64,000 nt of DNA from Schizochytrium sp. TIO01 (taxonomy: Eukaryota > Sar > Bigyra > Thraustochytrida > Thraustochytriidae). Shown here in pieces: positions 22,722 to 34,714 of this stretch (its first letter is position 1; each line of letters starts with the position of its first letter). The translations under genes and the position numbers were made by a program. The DNA lies in the NCBI GenBank assembly GCA_004764695.1, contig SMSO01000006.1, forward strand, positions 414,859 to 478,858, given 5' to 3'. The notes beneath the pieces are model-generated. The model saw nothing but the letters and a program-made list of their open reading frames with translations. It searched no databases and was not told the origin of the DNA.

Positions 22722-25700
22722 ACTCGGCCGCGGATCCTCGCGGGTTCGAGCCCTCGCTCCGCTTCACGGTCTTCGCCCTGGGCGAGCTGGCCTCGCCGAG
22801 TTGACTGGAGTGGAGCCGAGGGCTTAATAATCTCCTCGCTGCATCTGCCGAGGTGGCTCCGAAATTGTGCGATGCAAGTGCGGCTCTACACTCGTATCTG
22901 GGCGAATTGGGGCAGGACGGGAAATGTGGGCAGCGAATTGAAGTGGGCGATTCGAGCAGCACACATTTGTTTGGCGAGGCGGCGAATTCAGGCAGCGAAT
23001 TCGAGCAGCAAAATTTGGACAGCAAATTCAGACGGCAAATTTGGAATTATGAAATGCAAACCTTGAAATGAATGCACTTGGGCCCGGGCTTCGCAGCGTG
23101 TAGTCAAAGTCGCGCAATAGAAGATGCACATCTTGCTGGAGAGAACACGAAAGGCCCGCACGTCGGGATGTTGTACAGGGTGTTGTCATTAAATAGCATG
23201 AGAGCATCGTCAGATGGAATCATGTTTGAAAGAAGCTATCTGGGCACCCAAATGCGCCATCTTCTTAAACGGAAAGTCGTCGATGGATCAGTGGTATATG
23301 ATATATAAACAGAGGCTGGCTACAATATATACAGGGTGCATAATTCATTGCAATTTTGGCATATACACCTGTAAAAGGTGCTGCACAAGAACTCCTAGTA
23401 TTCTTTGCCGGTTTTTTTTGTTTGGATTTCTAAGAGAGCGCTTTGCTTCTACATTTGGATTCTATGATGGATTAAATAACACCTGTCTCAAGAAACTTCT
23501 TTAATATAACTATAGTTTGATGCGAACCAGTCAAGCGTATGACTACTTGGACTGGCACTTTGTCCAAACCCTCCAGCGAGCTCACCATTTTTTGCCGCTA
23601 CTCTGTAATCCCTCTTCCCCTACGTATCTTTAGAGACACTTGATTCTTCCTAACAATAGGCCTATGTATGCATATATACATAAGTTTTTTTTAACCTCTT
23701 TCTAAATTTAAAAAAAAATATATATAAAAAATATAAAAAAAACAACCTTTACTGCAACATTGGGCAACGTTAGGATATGGAAGAGCTGCTCTGACACTTT
23801 GCTTATGAAAAAGTATTACACTGATGAGGCGATGATGATGCGCCGCACTCGGTGCGCTCGCTGTGCACCAGTCGAACGAATATTTGGTGGTCTAGCGATC
23901 TAGCAACAAAGGAACTACTTACGATATCACCATTATGGATGGCTACGTCCTACCAGTCTACTTACTACTCCACAAAGGATAAATTTTCTATTCTTGAGGG
24001 CGGATGATCGTCTGTTTGATCAACCAATCATGCTTTATAATGTACCTTTATAATTTACTTCCTTTTTTTTTAAAATAAGAAATATATATATATTTTCACC
24101 TTTTCCCCCAACCAGCATTTCCAAGGATACAACAAATTCACGGGAGAATTGGAACAGGAGAAAGTCAGTCAAAACAGATTCTGCTATGACGCAGCAAGAG
24201 TCGGCTTCCTCCTTCTCTTCCTATGTCCCCATCTCCCTCCATCTATCCATCAATCTATCGTGGCTATTCATGAGTAACAAGCAGTAAATCAAGGTTGTGC
24301 TCGCTCGCAGAATCAATAACTTTTAATTTTTCGATTTATTTTATTTAAAATACTAACCTTTCAACTGTTTCCATAAAATAAGAAGAAGAAATGACACTAT
24401 TTTACTATTACCCACTCATAGGAAGGCAGGTTGCAGCGAGCCTATCCGTCCACGGCAATGAAACGAGCAGGGCGATCTTTCAGAGATCTCCTTGTCTGCG
24501 TAGATACGCACACCCGGTTCTGCTCTAGCAAGATATGGTTGAGGGTGGTGCGAACTCGTTAGGAAACGGTGCCAAGATTACCTTGTGCACTCCTTCATTC
24601 CAGAAGCTGTGTTTCCATGCGCGAGGAGTGGAAACTCGATGAGAGAAATGCGCACGACCAGAGGCCTTTTGTACTGCTCCCCCTTGCTTTCCGGTTCAAG
24701 CTGCGCTCGCGACGACTGCACACTCGCCTCATCGTCCTCGACCCTCTGGCCTCACAGGCTCGAGCCCTAACTCCTCTGCCGCTACGCATTATGCCGCTGC
24801 GATCGGTGCTCTCTCACATTGGCGTCAGGTTATGACGATGATCCAAAATGGCCATGAGGACAGAAGATCACGTCTCCATTCAGAAAAAAAGATATAGCGC
24901 ATAGCAGAGAGTAGCAGTGTATAGTAGGTGTTAACAGGTAGGTACGAGAAGATACGTGGGCACCAGGTAGCATCTGGTTAGTCAGTTCTCTAGATAATGG
25001 TAGCCAGTAAGAGCTTGAGTCAGAATCAGATTTAAACGATTATGACACATGATAATTCATGGATTAGTAGGTACGATTTGTGATGGATGGCACAAAACAG
25101 GACTGTGGAATTATTTTGTTAAGAGCCAGGGGGGTGGCCACGGTGCGGGTATTATAGACAGCCTGCGAGGATACTGCCTGCGACGAAGGAGAGGGACCCA
25201 AATTAGACGAACGACGCTTGAGAGTTGAAGTTTGCTTTGGGCGATGACAACGGATCATCAGTTGCGCCACTAGAGGTCCCGCAAAAGGCCTGCCTAGGTG
25301 CCTACCTATTCACGTACAGACAGGTTGATAATGTGCAGGTTTCCTTCCGAGGTTTCCACCGCCCCGCTCAAACAACTCAAAGGGGTCAAGTTGAAGGAGG
25401 TTGGCTTTTCGATCCTCTTCCAAAACAGATTGAACAATTATGATGAAAACTCGCTTACTTACTGCTCTTCTTCTTCCGAAGGTGGCAACTTCAGACCCCC
25501 ACGGTTTAATTGAACGCGCACAATCTACTGACCAATTAACGATCGCTGCCTGCTCTGCTTGGAAGCAAGACAACTACTACCGAGTACTTTGGTTACTGCG
25601 TTGTACTGCGTGTTTCTACAAATTACCTGCAAATGCCAATGGCTAGTAGCGCGAAATGGAACCGGGAGGGTTCTAGCTGGATGCTGTCCTGGGTGTTTGT

Positions 25701-26091
25701 GCGCCTCGCCGGAGACATGCCGGGCCAACCAATCTGCAGCGGCGGAAGCTTTGCCGGATGCTTGAGCTATCTCGGCTACTTACTTTTGCTTGCTTGGCTG
25801 CCGCTGTCGGTGAGGCATCCATCCATTCAGACGAGAGTCTCTGCATCCAGCTTGGCCACGCTTCTTCAAGTCGGTCCATGGATGCTGCCATCGGAGGAGG
25901 ATCAGAGATACGGTTGTTCAAGACTTGGCAACGAACGATGGAATGGGTGAATGAGAGAATGAATTAGTTCATTTGATGCACTCAAAGGACTCCACCATCC
26001 GTGCGATCGATGTCTCACAATCTCTCTCAAAGTACATCAGCTTGAACGTGCCCCTTTTCGAGTTGCTCTCAGAGTTTGCCAACAGCCACTC

Positions 26092-26126
26092 GATCGATCG
26101 ATCGATCGATCGATCAATCAATCAAT
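26092..26126. repeat. (CGAT)n/(CAAT)n microsatellite
   Basis: CGAT units change without a break into CAAT units, consistent with a single point change spread by slippage. Confidence 0.8.
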
Positions 26127-28149
26127 TACCTGAACTGAGAGATCCTGTGGTGTGTCGGGCGCGTGCTTGCGCAACTGCGGCTGGCCCACTAGAGTTGCCT
26201 CAAGTTGCTCAACTCGGTCAGCTGCAGTTCCTTCGTTTCGAGCAGCTACAAGATTGAAATTGTCGCCCCCGTTGAGTTCTAAAGCCATCTCCTTCTCCAC
26301 GAAGACAGACGCAACCTCCTCATGGCATATCGCTCGACGAGACCAATCCAACTCACTCCTCCTTCCCGCGCGCTGCGTTTCCGTTTCCCTCTACGCGTGT
26401 GCACATTTCAAAACCCTCGTTCTGCGCCGTCGCTTCACGCACCGTCTCGACTGAAGCTCTATGATTTGAAATCTCAATCACTCCACTTTTTTCAGCAATC
26501 CATCCCAAACTCCACGCCTCTCTCCTCAAGCTATCATCGTAGAGACCGTCGTTCCCACTCTCTGCAAACGCGCAGGAGCCGTCCAGAGCTGCCTCCACAC
26601 AACCAAATCTCTGCTTCTGCTTCTGCTTCTGCTGCTGCAAAATGAGCGAATGAACGAGACTAGAGAAGAAATTCAAATTCAATGGCTCCCCAAATCAAGC
26701 TGCTGCTCGAGAAAGCAGGTGAGTGGGCCTGGCTGCCTGCCTGGCTGGAGCTTGGGGCGCTGCACGCAGTGTCGCGGCACGGGCGGCGGCGAGCGGCCTC
26801 CAAAGCTGGCAAGGTCGGCCTTGCGCGCGCCCGCCCGCCAGATCTGGATTTCCTCTCGTCGAGCCGGCTATAGATTGCTTGCTTCGAAGGCTCCACACGC
26901 TTCGTTGCTCGCTCGCTCGCAGGCGCCTTGTAGCGTAAAGGCTAAGAGTCTCCGGAACTGACTAACCGCTGCTTGCTTGCTTGCTTGCTTGCGCGCCGTG
27001 CTTACTAAACGAAGTCGGTTGCTTGCCGTTCCTTGAGGATTTAAATCTTTTTCTCTTTTCCGCTCTATCTCTAATTGTTTTTCTGAGATATTTGCTGTCT
27101 TTGCTTTATTCCATAGTATACTTCTCTTCACTTTTGTTTTTAAAAATAAATGTACTTTTAAAAGAAGAAGATACCACAACGATCACCGCTTTATCTGTTA
27201 AATACTTATTTTATATTTTAAAAAACAAAACTCTAACAGTAACAAATTGTTTACTTTGAGTGTCACTACCTTCGCCTTCCTTTTAACTTGAGTGACTTTC
27301 TCTCTCTCTTTTTATTAAAAATTAAAATATAAGAACTATTACAAATACCTTCCTTTCTTTTTCATTAATTTTAACTTTAAAATATATTCGAAAAGAGAAT
27401 ACACTGCTGCTAGCATCGTCTATGGTATCTCCTACACAGGGGCACAAGGTGGGAAGATATGAAGATACGAGCAAGCTTCGTCTCGACCCAAGTTTGTCTC
27501 CCTCCTCCTTCGCGAGATCCCTCCGCGCGTCGGCCACGGTGCCTCCGCTGCCTCTTGGCGGCCATCCGGGCGTGGCCACGCAGCCTGCGCCTCTTCCGGC
27601 CGGCTTCGAAGCGAAAGCGAAAGCGAGAGCGACCTTGACCTCCAGCACCGCTGCTGACTTCTGACTTTTCAAGCTTTTCAAAAGCCGCCATTCGAGTGAC
27701 CAAAACACAGCGAAGGCGAATCTTTTCGACGGAAGCCGTATCCTTCAGAGGCTCGGCTGCGGCTGCCTTGTGCTGCTGGGTTTCCTCGCGCCTTTCGCCC
27801 GCATCTTCGCAGCGCCGGGGCCCGCAGAGCCTGCGCCAAGGGGCCTCGACGCAGCGCCGGCGGCGAGGCGGCAGCGCCGGCCCGGCTGCCCTGCCCTGCC
27901 CTGTCCTGGTTTAGCTCCGCATTGCTTCGCATTGCTTTCTTTGCCCTGCTCGCAAGTGGGACCGTGGGAAGGTACCGCCCTTTCGGTACCACTCAGGCTC
28001 CCGTCGCCACCGTCGCCGGTATTCTTCGCTGTGCCTACTGCGTACGCGCTGTTAAGCTGCCGGCATCGATCATCTCTCGTGGGCGGTTGAGCGCCTCTGC
28101 GAAGTGGACTGCAGCGCCACCGTGCGCCGCCAGGCTTAGAGGCTGCTCG

Positions 28150-28241
28150 CTGTGCTTTGCTTTGCTTTGCTTTGCTGGCGCAGGCGTTTCGCTTTCAAGA
28201 ACAACAAGAACAACAAGAACAAGAAGAACAACAAGAACAAG
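28150..28241. repeat. (TTTGC)n and (AACAAG)n repeats
   Basis: A short TTTGC array (about 28153-28176) is followed by AACAAG/AAGAAC units (about 28199-28241). Confidence 0.75.
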
Positions 28242-29515
28242 GGTGCAGGCTACCTTCTCGCAGAGGCAGCGTTGGATTGATTGATCAGCGGCTACGAAGT
28301 ATGGTGAGAACACGCGTGGCTAGCCAGCCTGGAGCGCCAGGATCGTCGCAACGAGCGCCCTGGAGAGCTCCTTGGTCGGATTACCTTCGAAGTCTCCCGC
28401 GGCGTCGCGGCGGTTGGCCTTTGTTTGTTTTCACATATGCTTTTTTAATTATTTTCAAGATCATATCATAATTTAAATTTTTATGAATTCAATCAAATCT
28501 ATAAAGATACCGCTGGCTGGCAGGGCGACGAGTATTCGTACTTTTACTTCTTTATTTCATGTATTTATCTGGAAATAAACACATAAAAATGTCAATCAAC
28601 AAATCAACAAATGAACAAACCAAAATAAAAATACATTGTTACACTAGCAGCAGGAAAACAGGGCGAATATTGAACTCGAAAGCTGCGACCTGCGATGGAC
28701 TCCGTAGGTCTGCTCGAGTTGGGATCACGATGGACTGTGCGGTCCAGCGAGTGAGCCTCTCTCTGGTGCCGAGATCGAGACCCTTCTTTCCGGCGAGACT
28801 TCTCTCTGCCTCAGCGCTGCAGAAGACTTGCTCGCTCAGCTCAAGCAAGTGCGCCTTCAACCGACAGCCGTGGCAAGAACGAGGCGCAAAGCTCCAGGAC
28901 TCTGCTGCTACTGCGTGCCTATGGGGTCTGCTTTACCTCCCTTCTTACTTATAACTTTCTAAGTAAGATTTACCTATATTTTACTTTTTTAATGCATACT
29001 TGATTGACTTTTAATTAAAAGCATATCTGCGTCCTCGTATTTATTACTACAGCACCTTCATTTGAGTTGTCAATTAATTAATTTTAAGTTGATTGCATTC
29101 TTTCAGAAGAGAAAACTAGCAAATCAAAGCTGACGTTCCAGGAGTTCGTACCGGCAGGCGAGCGAACTCCAGGTTAGAGTCAGGTTGAGCTGAGCCGTGG
29201 AGGAAGCGAGGGCCATCGTAGGCAAGGTACTGGTGCGGAAGGGGTCTCTCCCTCCCTGGGAATGAAGCGTGCTCTCTCCAGCGGCTATCATGGCCTTCTC
29301 CCTGAGGCAACCCGCAATCAACGCCCTTGCCTGCAGTTCCGAAGCTTTCTGCTCCGTCTCATGCGCACAAAGCCCCCCCAATGAGCTCGCCTGCCCCTTC
29401 ACATCGCACCTGGAGGGGGCATTCCGGGACTCTGTGTGTTCTCGCAACCGAAGAAGATCGTCGATCTCCTTTTGGTTCCTTACCTTTTTTATTTCTTCCC
29501 GTTTCTTCTCTTCTT

Positions 29516-29586
29516 CTGTTCTGTTCTGTTCTGTTCTGTGCTTTGCTTTGCTGTGCTGCTCTGCTCTGCTCTGCTCTGCTCTGCTC
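29516..29586. repeat. Compound (TGTTC)n/(TTTGC)n/(TCTGC)n pentanucleotide repeat
   Basis: Four or more TGTTC units change to TTTGC and then to about five TCTGC units, all pentanucleotides in register, over about 70 bp. Confidence 0.85.
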
Positions 29587-31844
29587 GAAGAATGAGACGT
29601 TTTCCGCGAGCAGGGAGACACGGTGAGCGAGCGAGCGTCAGGTCCGGCAGCCGCCGCTCGCCCTGCTCGGAGACCAGAAGAGACCTAGACCGGCTGCCTC
29701 CCGAGCTCGCAGAGGCTGCTGACGTCGCCGCCACGCGGCCAGGCCGGCGCCCGCGTCATTTGGCGTCACTAGGGTGAGGTTTTGAAGGAGGTCGTCGGGA
29801 AATATTGGAGAGAGTATTGGTTCCTCCGAATCTCCGGAGCGCTGGTTTGAAATTCAAATTGATTGGGATTAATTTCAAATTGATTGAAACCAAACGATTC
29901 ACTTCAGGAGACAGAACTTTCTCACTGTTAGGTTGCACCGCCACCATGCTGGAGGTCCTTGCGCTACTTGGGAGATCAGTAAAACAATTCAGTAAAGCGT
30001 TGCAGAGCTCTGCGATAGGCGAGGCGGGGCGATGCAACGCTGCTGGAAACTTGAAGACGGGACTGCTAAATATCTACTTTTTTTTGCAGATCAAAACCCT
30101 TTTCCCTTCAAATTAAAATCTCCAAGTTTAATCAACCTCTTTCAATGTGAGCGATGTCATGCTTCTTCATCGTCCAGGTTTGGAAAGTGGACAGCGTTCT
30201 AAGCCAAGTGAGTGCAGCCTTAACTAACAATGCTACCGGCGCCATGACTTAACCTGGCACTTGTTGGGAAAGTTGCAGGAACAAAAGATCGTCATCGCTA
30301 ACTCGCTTTGTCGAGTCGTCTCATTCAATGAAGATCTGCGACAGGATTATGGACAACCGAGAGTTCCGCTGACAACAGCTCCTATCTCAAAAGTCCGGGC
30401 CCAGGTTCAACTTGTCTCTCACAGAGCAGAGGCTCAGCAAATGAACTCTTCTTATTCGCAATTGTCAAGAAAGAAGCTTTCCAAGCTGTATCAGAACTGT
30501 CAGAACTCAATGTAGCTATGGCTTCAGAAGACACGAAATCTCCACAGGTCAATCAACCGATCAATCAATCAGTTGAGCTCTCAGCCAGTGGGTCAGTCAG
30601 TCAGCCAATCAGAGACTCGTCCGAAGAGCACTCTTTTCAGGGGACTTGAAATGTATCACAGCTCCCCTTGGCGGAGCTTCTTTCGTTTCAATGCAAGTTC
30701 TTTCAAAGAAATTTCTGTTTTGTTTATCTCTCCTTATCTTTCGTCAAGTTTGCAGTCCTTTTTCCCACTGAAAAACAAAAACAAAATCATAACAGAAAAA
30801 CAACAAACGTGGTGTCTCCTTCTCCTCTCGTTTCTTCCCCTCTCCCCCCGTTTCCCTCTCTCTCCATATCTATTACTCTCCATCAATGGGTTTCCCCGAG
30901 ACCATATCCTCACAAAGGTTCCCTCAGCTCCACTGTTTTGCCGACACTGCGACGCGGAGCCGACGCGTGGATGACGTTGACGCGCCGCTTTTCAGACCCG
31001 TTCTGACAACAAAACGCCTTCCCCTCCTTATTGATAGGACCAATCTTTGTTTACCCGACTATACTATGAAAACGTTAGAACTCATATAACCTCCAAATGG
31101 TAGTGACTTTTTCATATAAATGATATATTATAATTGTTCAAGGTCAGGTAAAAAAATGGCATGGCCAAGGAACCACCAAGCCCTGAACACTATATGTGAA
31201 GCCAACTTACAATACAAGACAGCAAAGTACTTCAACTAGAAGTTTGGCGTTTCAGCAAATGCCCTTCCGGCACGTCCTATGCAGACGCCCCCGCCGTCTA
31301 TAAAGACATCGGTAGCGGTGTCAACTCAACAGACTACCAAGATTCAACGCAAGCTTAAACTTTGGCTCTGTGAAAACTACCGTGTTATCTATCCTTTTAC
31401 CTAGGTATCATCAAACCTCCCTTCCCTGATGGTCAACAAGTTAACAAGACGGATCTGTAGCAAAACAGCTCAAATGGTGTGTCGTTGGCTTCCTTCCGCC
31501 AAGCGCTCATTCACAAAGTCGAGCTTTTCCCCTGACAGTGGAGTAAACTGGTGATTTTGCTGAGAGGCTTGCGCTTTGAAAACATGCAGCAGTGAATGTG
31601 GTACAATCCATCACAAGCTCGAAACATTCAAGGTTTTCAGATGCCCCGAATGGAACCACCACGAAGCCGATCGTCGTATCCACGCCGCCAGATGCATCCA
31701 CTTGTGCTACCTACCCAAGGACATGATTTGAAATTGTCTCCAAGTCACCTGTTACGGGGCCTTACTAGCCCCGCGGGACCGTAGGAAAGTCAAATTTCGC
31801 AAATTTTATGAACTAATTACTAAGTGTTGCCAGCGAAAAACTGA

Positions 31845-33812
31845 CTAGATGGCCATGTCTGCCTTAGTCAATACGTCTCGAAGTTCCTTGCGTTCTGCTT
31901 CTGCATACCTCTTGAAGGCATCTGGACTCATATCATCGGCACGTTCGGCTCGACCGAAGTCGATGAACACAGGATTTCCTGTGTCTCTATCACGAAGAAT
32001 ATTGGCTTTATTCAAATCACCATGTAAAACACCATGTGCGTGGATTTTCGCTAGAGACTCAATAGCCTTCTCCACAAACTCTTCAGAGAGAGTCTCTCCA
32101 ACAACATCATCACCTGAATAAACAGTGCCAAGGCCGTAGAGAAAGCCCTCCTTAAACATACCAATATCGACAAACTTCGGGATACACCCGCCCTGTAGCG
32201 AGGTGAGTTGCCTGTAAATTGAAGCTTCCAATTGAAGTCCCGGAACATTTTCTTGTAGCTTGAAAAGGTCCAAAACCTTCAACACAGTATCCACATTGCC
32301 TGACTTCAGGGGAATGTCAACACGAATCACTTGACCCATACACCAATGACGTAGATACACCGGATCTTGGAGGTCAACCAGGTATAATGGCTTTCCATCT
32401 ACAGTCAGATCTTCTGCGAAAAAGGTAGTATCTGGTGTTGTACCTTTATTTTCATGCTTTTCACGTTTAGCGTCATATTGCGCATGGTTAGCCTCTGGCA
32501 CCTTTTTGTGACCTGCACAAGGGCCGTCACGATGACCATCCGGGCATGGTACAAGGAGACCATCTATGCCCTCACCTTTGAATTGAGGTACTTCACCTTT
32601 ACAGGAAATTATAACACTAAGTAAAACAAGCTGCAGTACACTGAGCTTTTTCTGCGGTAGATCTCCCTCAGTGTTGTACGGAACGGGCTCAGTGATGAGC
32701 AGATTCCCTGAACAGTCTCGAAAAAAAACAAAGGTTTGAATATAGTTCGTGTAGATGCCAACAAATACACCGTTCACTACCATGTAACTGTAAACCTGGC
32801 GAATAATTGAATCTCGCTGATGGCGTTGTGAATCACAATCTTCGCAACCTTTATCACAATATGTTGCAGCGAGGTTGGTGTATGAAACACCAACGCCTTC
32901 GTATTCACCAACAATTATTGGTTGAAATGTAGAACCTTCATGATTTTTAGAACGCAAAGCAAAATCAGGAATGCCTAGCGTAGTTCGCAGAGGATCCCAG
33001 TCTAAAACAATATTGTTGGGGAGCAAAACATTGGGTTTCTCCAGCATCGTAAGTAATGCTTCCGTTACGAGATAATTAAAAGGATAGTTGTTCGTTTTCT
33101 GAATCGTTAACATGTAATGTCTCGCGGACTTTGAAAATGCCCCCTCATTTTCATGTGTGGTCAATTGTTGTTTGAGGATATCGATGTAACCCTCTTTCGC
33201 GCAATAGTCCACAAACGAAGCAATACGCAACTCACGTACTGTCCCAGGCGATGCAGGGTAGTTCGTGAAAGGATCAATTGGGTCCTCTGGGGGGAAGAGG
33301 TCATGGAAATCCATTTGACGCAAAGTTGGAAAACCCAGACCAACCTCATCAAAAACAGACTGACACATTTTACGGTCAACAGCTTCCTGCAGATATCTAT
33401 TCCTTTTTCGCAGGGCTTTGATGGTTTCCATGAGCCAGTCTCGTTCTTCTAGTCTAAAATCAATCAACTTTTGGATGAATTCTAGAGACCCTCTTCTCGT
33501 AGAAATTCTGTCGGAAAGGCCCAATGGCCCTTCCTCTTTTTTCTTTCTCTCTAGTTTATGGATTTTTGTCAAATCCTCAGCACGCCTAACATTAATCGTA
33601 TCCAGATCTTCATATAATAGATCTAGATACTCAGTGTACTCATCAATTGATGCTTTATTTTCCCTGATGGTTTCACGAGTATACTTTATAAAACTTGAAG
33701 TCTGGAACACTGTCAGTTTGTCAGTAGGAGTGCCAGAGAACATCCTTCTTCGTAAGGGTGTTTGAAGTCGACCCCTGAAGGCATTCCTGGCTGTTTGTGA
33801 TACTCTAATCAT
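31845..33812 (-). CDS. Crinkler-like protein: coiled coil, REase-like domain and small C-terminal kinase domain
   Basis: The protein is 655 aa and unspliced. ATG 33812 is the first ATG of the continuous frame that gives a credible N-terminus. Residues 1-27 (MIRVSQTARNAFRGRLQTP and on) are basic, Ser/Arg-rich and free of acidic residues, like a mitochondrial presequence. A charged helical region follows at about 45-150. Residues about 240-400 look like a PD-(D/E)xK nuclease fold: GIPDFAL at about 280, a strand ending VGEYEG with Glu at about 303, then QVYSY near 339 in a Q-x3-Y-like helix. The usual motif lysine is not obvious. The C-terminal 160 residues form a minimal kinase: Lys in VLKVLDL (about 512), Glu (about 529), catalytic loop HGDLNKANIL (597-606) and IDFGRA (617-622), ending soon after as in Bud32-type kinases. 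REase plus kinase fusions are known from Crinkler-type effectors and related eukaryotic conflict proteins. Activity, target and localisation are inference. Confidence 0.6.
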   Translation of the reverse strand: MIRVSQTARNAFRGRLQTPLRRRMFSGTPTDKLTVFQTSSFIKYTRETIRENKASIDEYTEYLDLLYEDLDTINVRRAEDLTKIHKLERKKKEEGPLGLSDRISTRRGSLEFIQKLIDFRLEERDWLMETIKALRKRNRYLQEAVDRKMCQSVFDEVGLGFPTLRQMDFHDLFPPEDPIDPFTNYPASPGTVRELRIASFVDYCAKEGYIDILKQQLTTHENEGAFSKSARHYMLTIQKTNNYPFNYLVTEALLTMLEKPNVLLPNNIVLDWDPLRTTLGIPDFALRSKNHEGSTFQPIIVGEYEGVGVSYTNLAATYCDKGCEDCDSQRHQRDSIIRQVYSYMVVNGVFVGIYTNYIQTFVFFRDCSGNLLITEPVPYNTEGDLPQKKLSVLQLVLLSVIISCKGEVPQFKGEGIDGLLVPCPDGHRDGPCAGHKKVPEANHAQYDAKREKHENKGTTPDTTFFAEDLTVDGKPLYLVDLQDPVYLRHWCMGQVIRVDIPLKSGNVDTVLKVLDLFKLQENVPGLQLEASIYRQLTSLQGGCIPKFVDIGMFKEGFLYGLGTVYSGDDVVGETLSEEFVEKAIESLAKIHAHGVLHGDLNKANILRDRDTGNPVFIDFGRAERADDMSPDAFKRYAEAERKELRDVLTKADMAI

Positions 33813-34714
33813 CTTTGCTGGAACGTTTCGGGTTTGCTGAGAGTTGTTGCATCGATTTGGTATTGATATGAATGCAGCCTGAGTAAAACTGCTCGTAGAT
33901 GCATACTTAGGAATGTTGGACTCTTCATGCACACCCTCAATTTGTAGCCTTGAGACTAATATTATGTTAGACGAAAAAATAGCTACCCAGGTAGGAAAGA
34001 AACGATAGGTAAGCGAGGGAGTGAAATCGTTTCGGTGACTCGATCTTTCGTTTGTGTAGTTAGACTTGATCAACTCCGTAATCAACGCACACACATAAAA
34101 ATAAAAGAACTAGATGTAATACTGACTACTTTTGACTCGAAATCGATTACGTGTGTTGGAATAATCGTAGATTTAGGTAGACAGGTCATCGAACCTTTTC
34201 AGTAATGTCAGGGCTCACGTACGTCTTTTGGGGGGTTGGTTCAAGTTGATAATAGATGAGTAACAAAAAATTGAATTTTGACAATAACGCGATCCTGGAT
34301 GGCCTGATTGGCTCTCCCAGGCCCTCATAATTGCTCAATAAAGACAAACTTGATAAATCTGGAACACCTCAGTGACAAGCGATAGGGTCAATAGTATTAA
34401 TTAAAGGCCAAAGAAGTTATTAGGGTCTACGCGATGGTTTCCTGCAGCACTATAAACAGTTCGTTATAGACGAAAAGCTGTTTTAAAGCCCATATAAACC
34501 CTTTCACAAATGAAGTAATACACCTGGTCTGAACAACCCATAACGGAGGTGTGCGATATCCCCGTGTCTCATAAGCCAGCCTGTACGAGCACTTGTGTCA
34601 AAAGCATGGCAACACGCAAGAACAGAGCTTTAGAAAACAACTTTGAAGAGTGCACTTCGGTGGTCAGAGCCACAAGGAGCTTGAGCCAGAGAGAGCACTG
34701 GAGAGCAAGAGAAA
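33813..34714. promoter_or_regulatory. Divergent intergenic region
   Basis: This 902 bp stretch lies between the start codons of the nuclease/kinase gene (-) and the DegT-type aminotransferase gene (+). The nuclease/kinase frame stays open for 94 more codons upstream of its ATG, to 34094, but that extension has no in-frame ATG and begins only at a near-cognate TTG/GTG-type codon. The rest is AT-rich with no gene seen. Confidence 0.45.

Larger units (their letters stand above)
14924..31844. other. Gene desert with microsatellites and polypyrimidine tracts
   Basis: In about 17 kb I find no supportable gene. The plus strand carries repeated CT-rich blocks (about 15.8-16.1 and 16.65-16.8 kb). There are microsatellites (17.4, 21.25, 26.1, 28.15 and 29.5 kb), AT-rich blocks (18.2, 19.5, 23.7, 24.3 kb) and GC-rich blocks (22.7-22.9 and 26.7-28.4 kb). 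Reading frames of 60-250 codons exist, but they are Ser/Leu/Pro- or Arg-rich products of this skewed composition. Non-coding RNAs or short exons cannot be excluded. Confidence 0.5.

Noticed and set aside
22741-22760. tRNA-like T-loop string GGGTTCGAGCC
   Set aside because: The flanking bases do not form a five-pair T stem and no matching acceptor or anticodon arm could be built by eye.
27450-28400. GC-rich block considered as a hidden gene
   Set aside because: Several open frames on both strands reflect high GC; none shows a domain or a plausible start and splice pattern.
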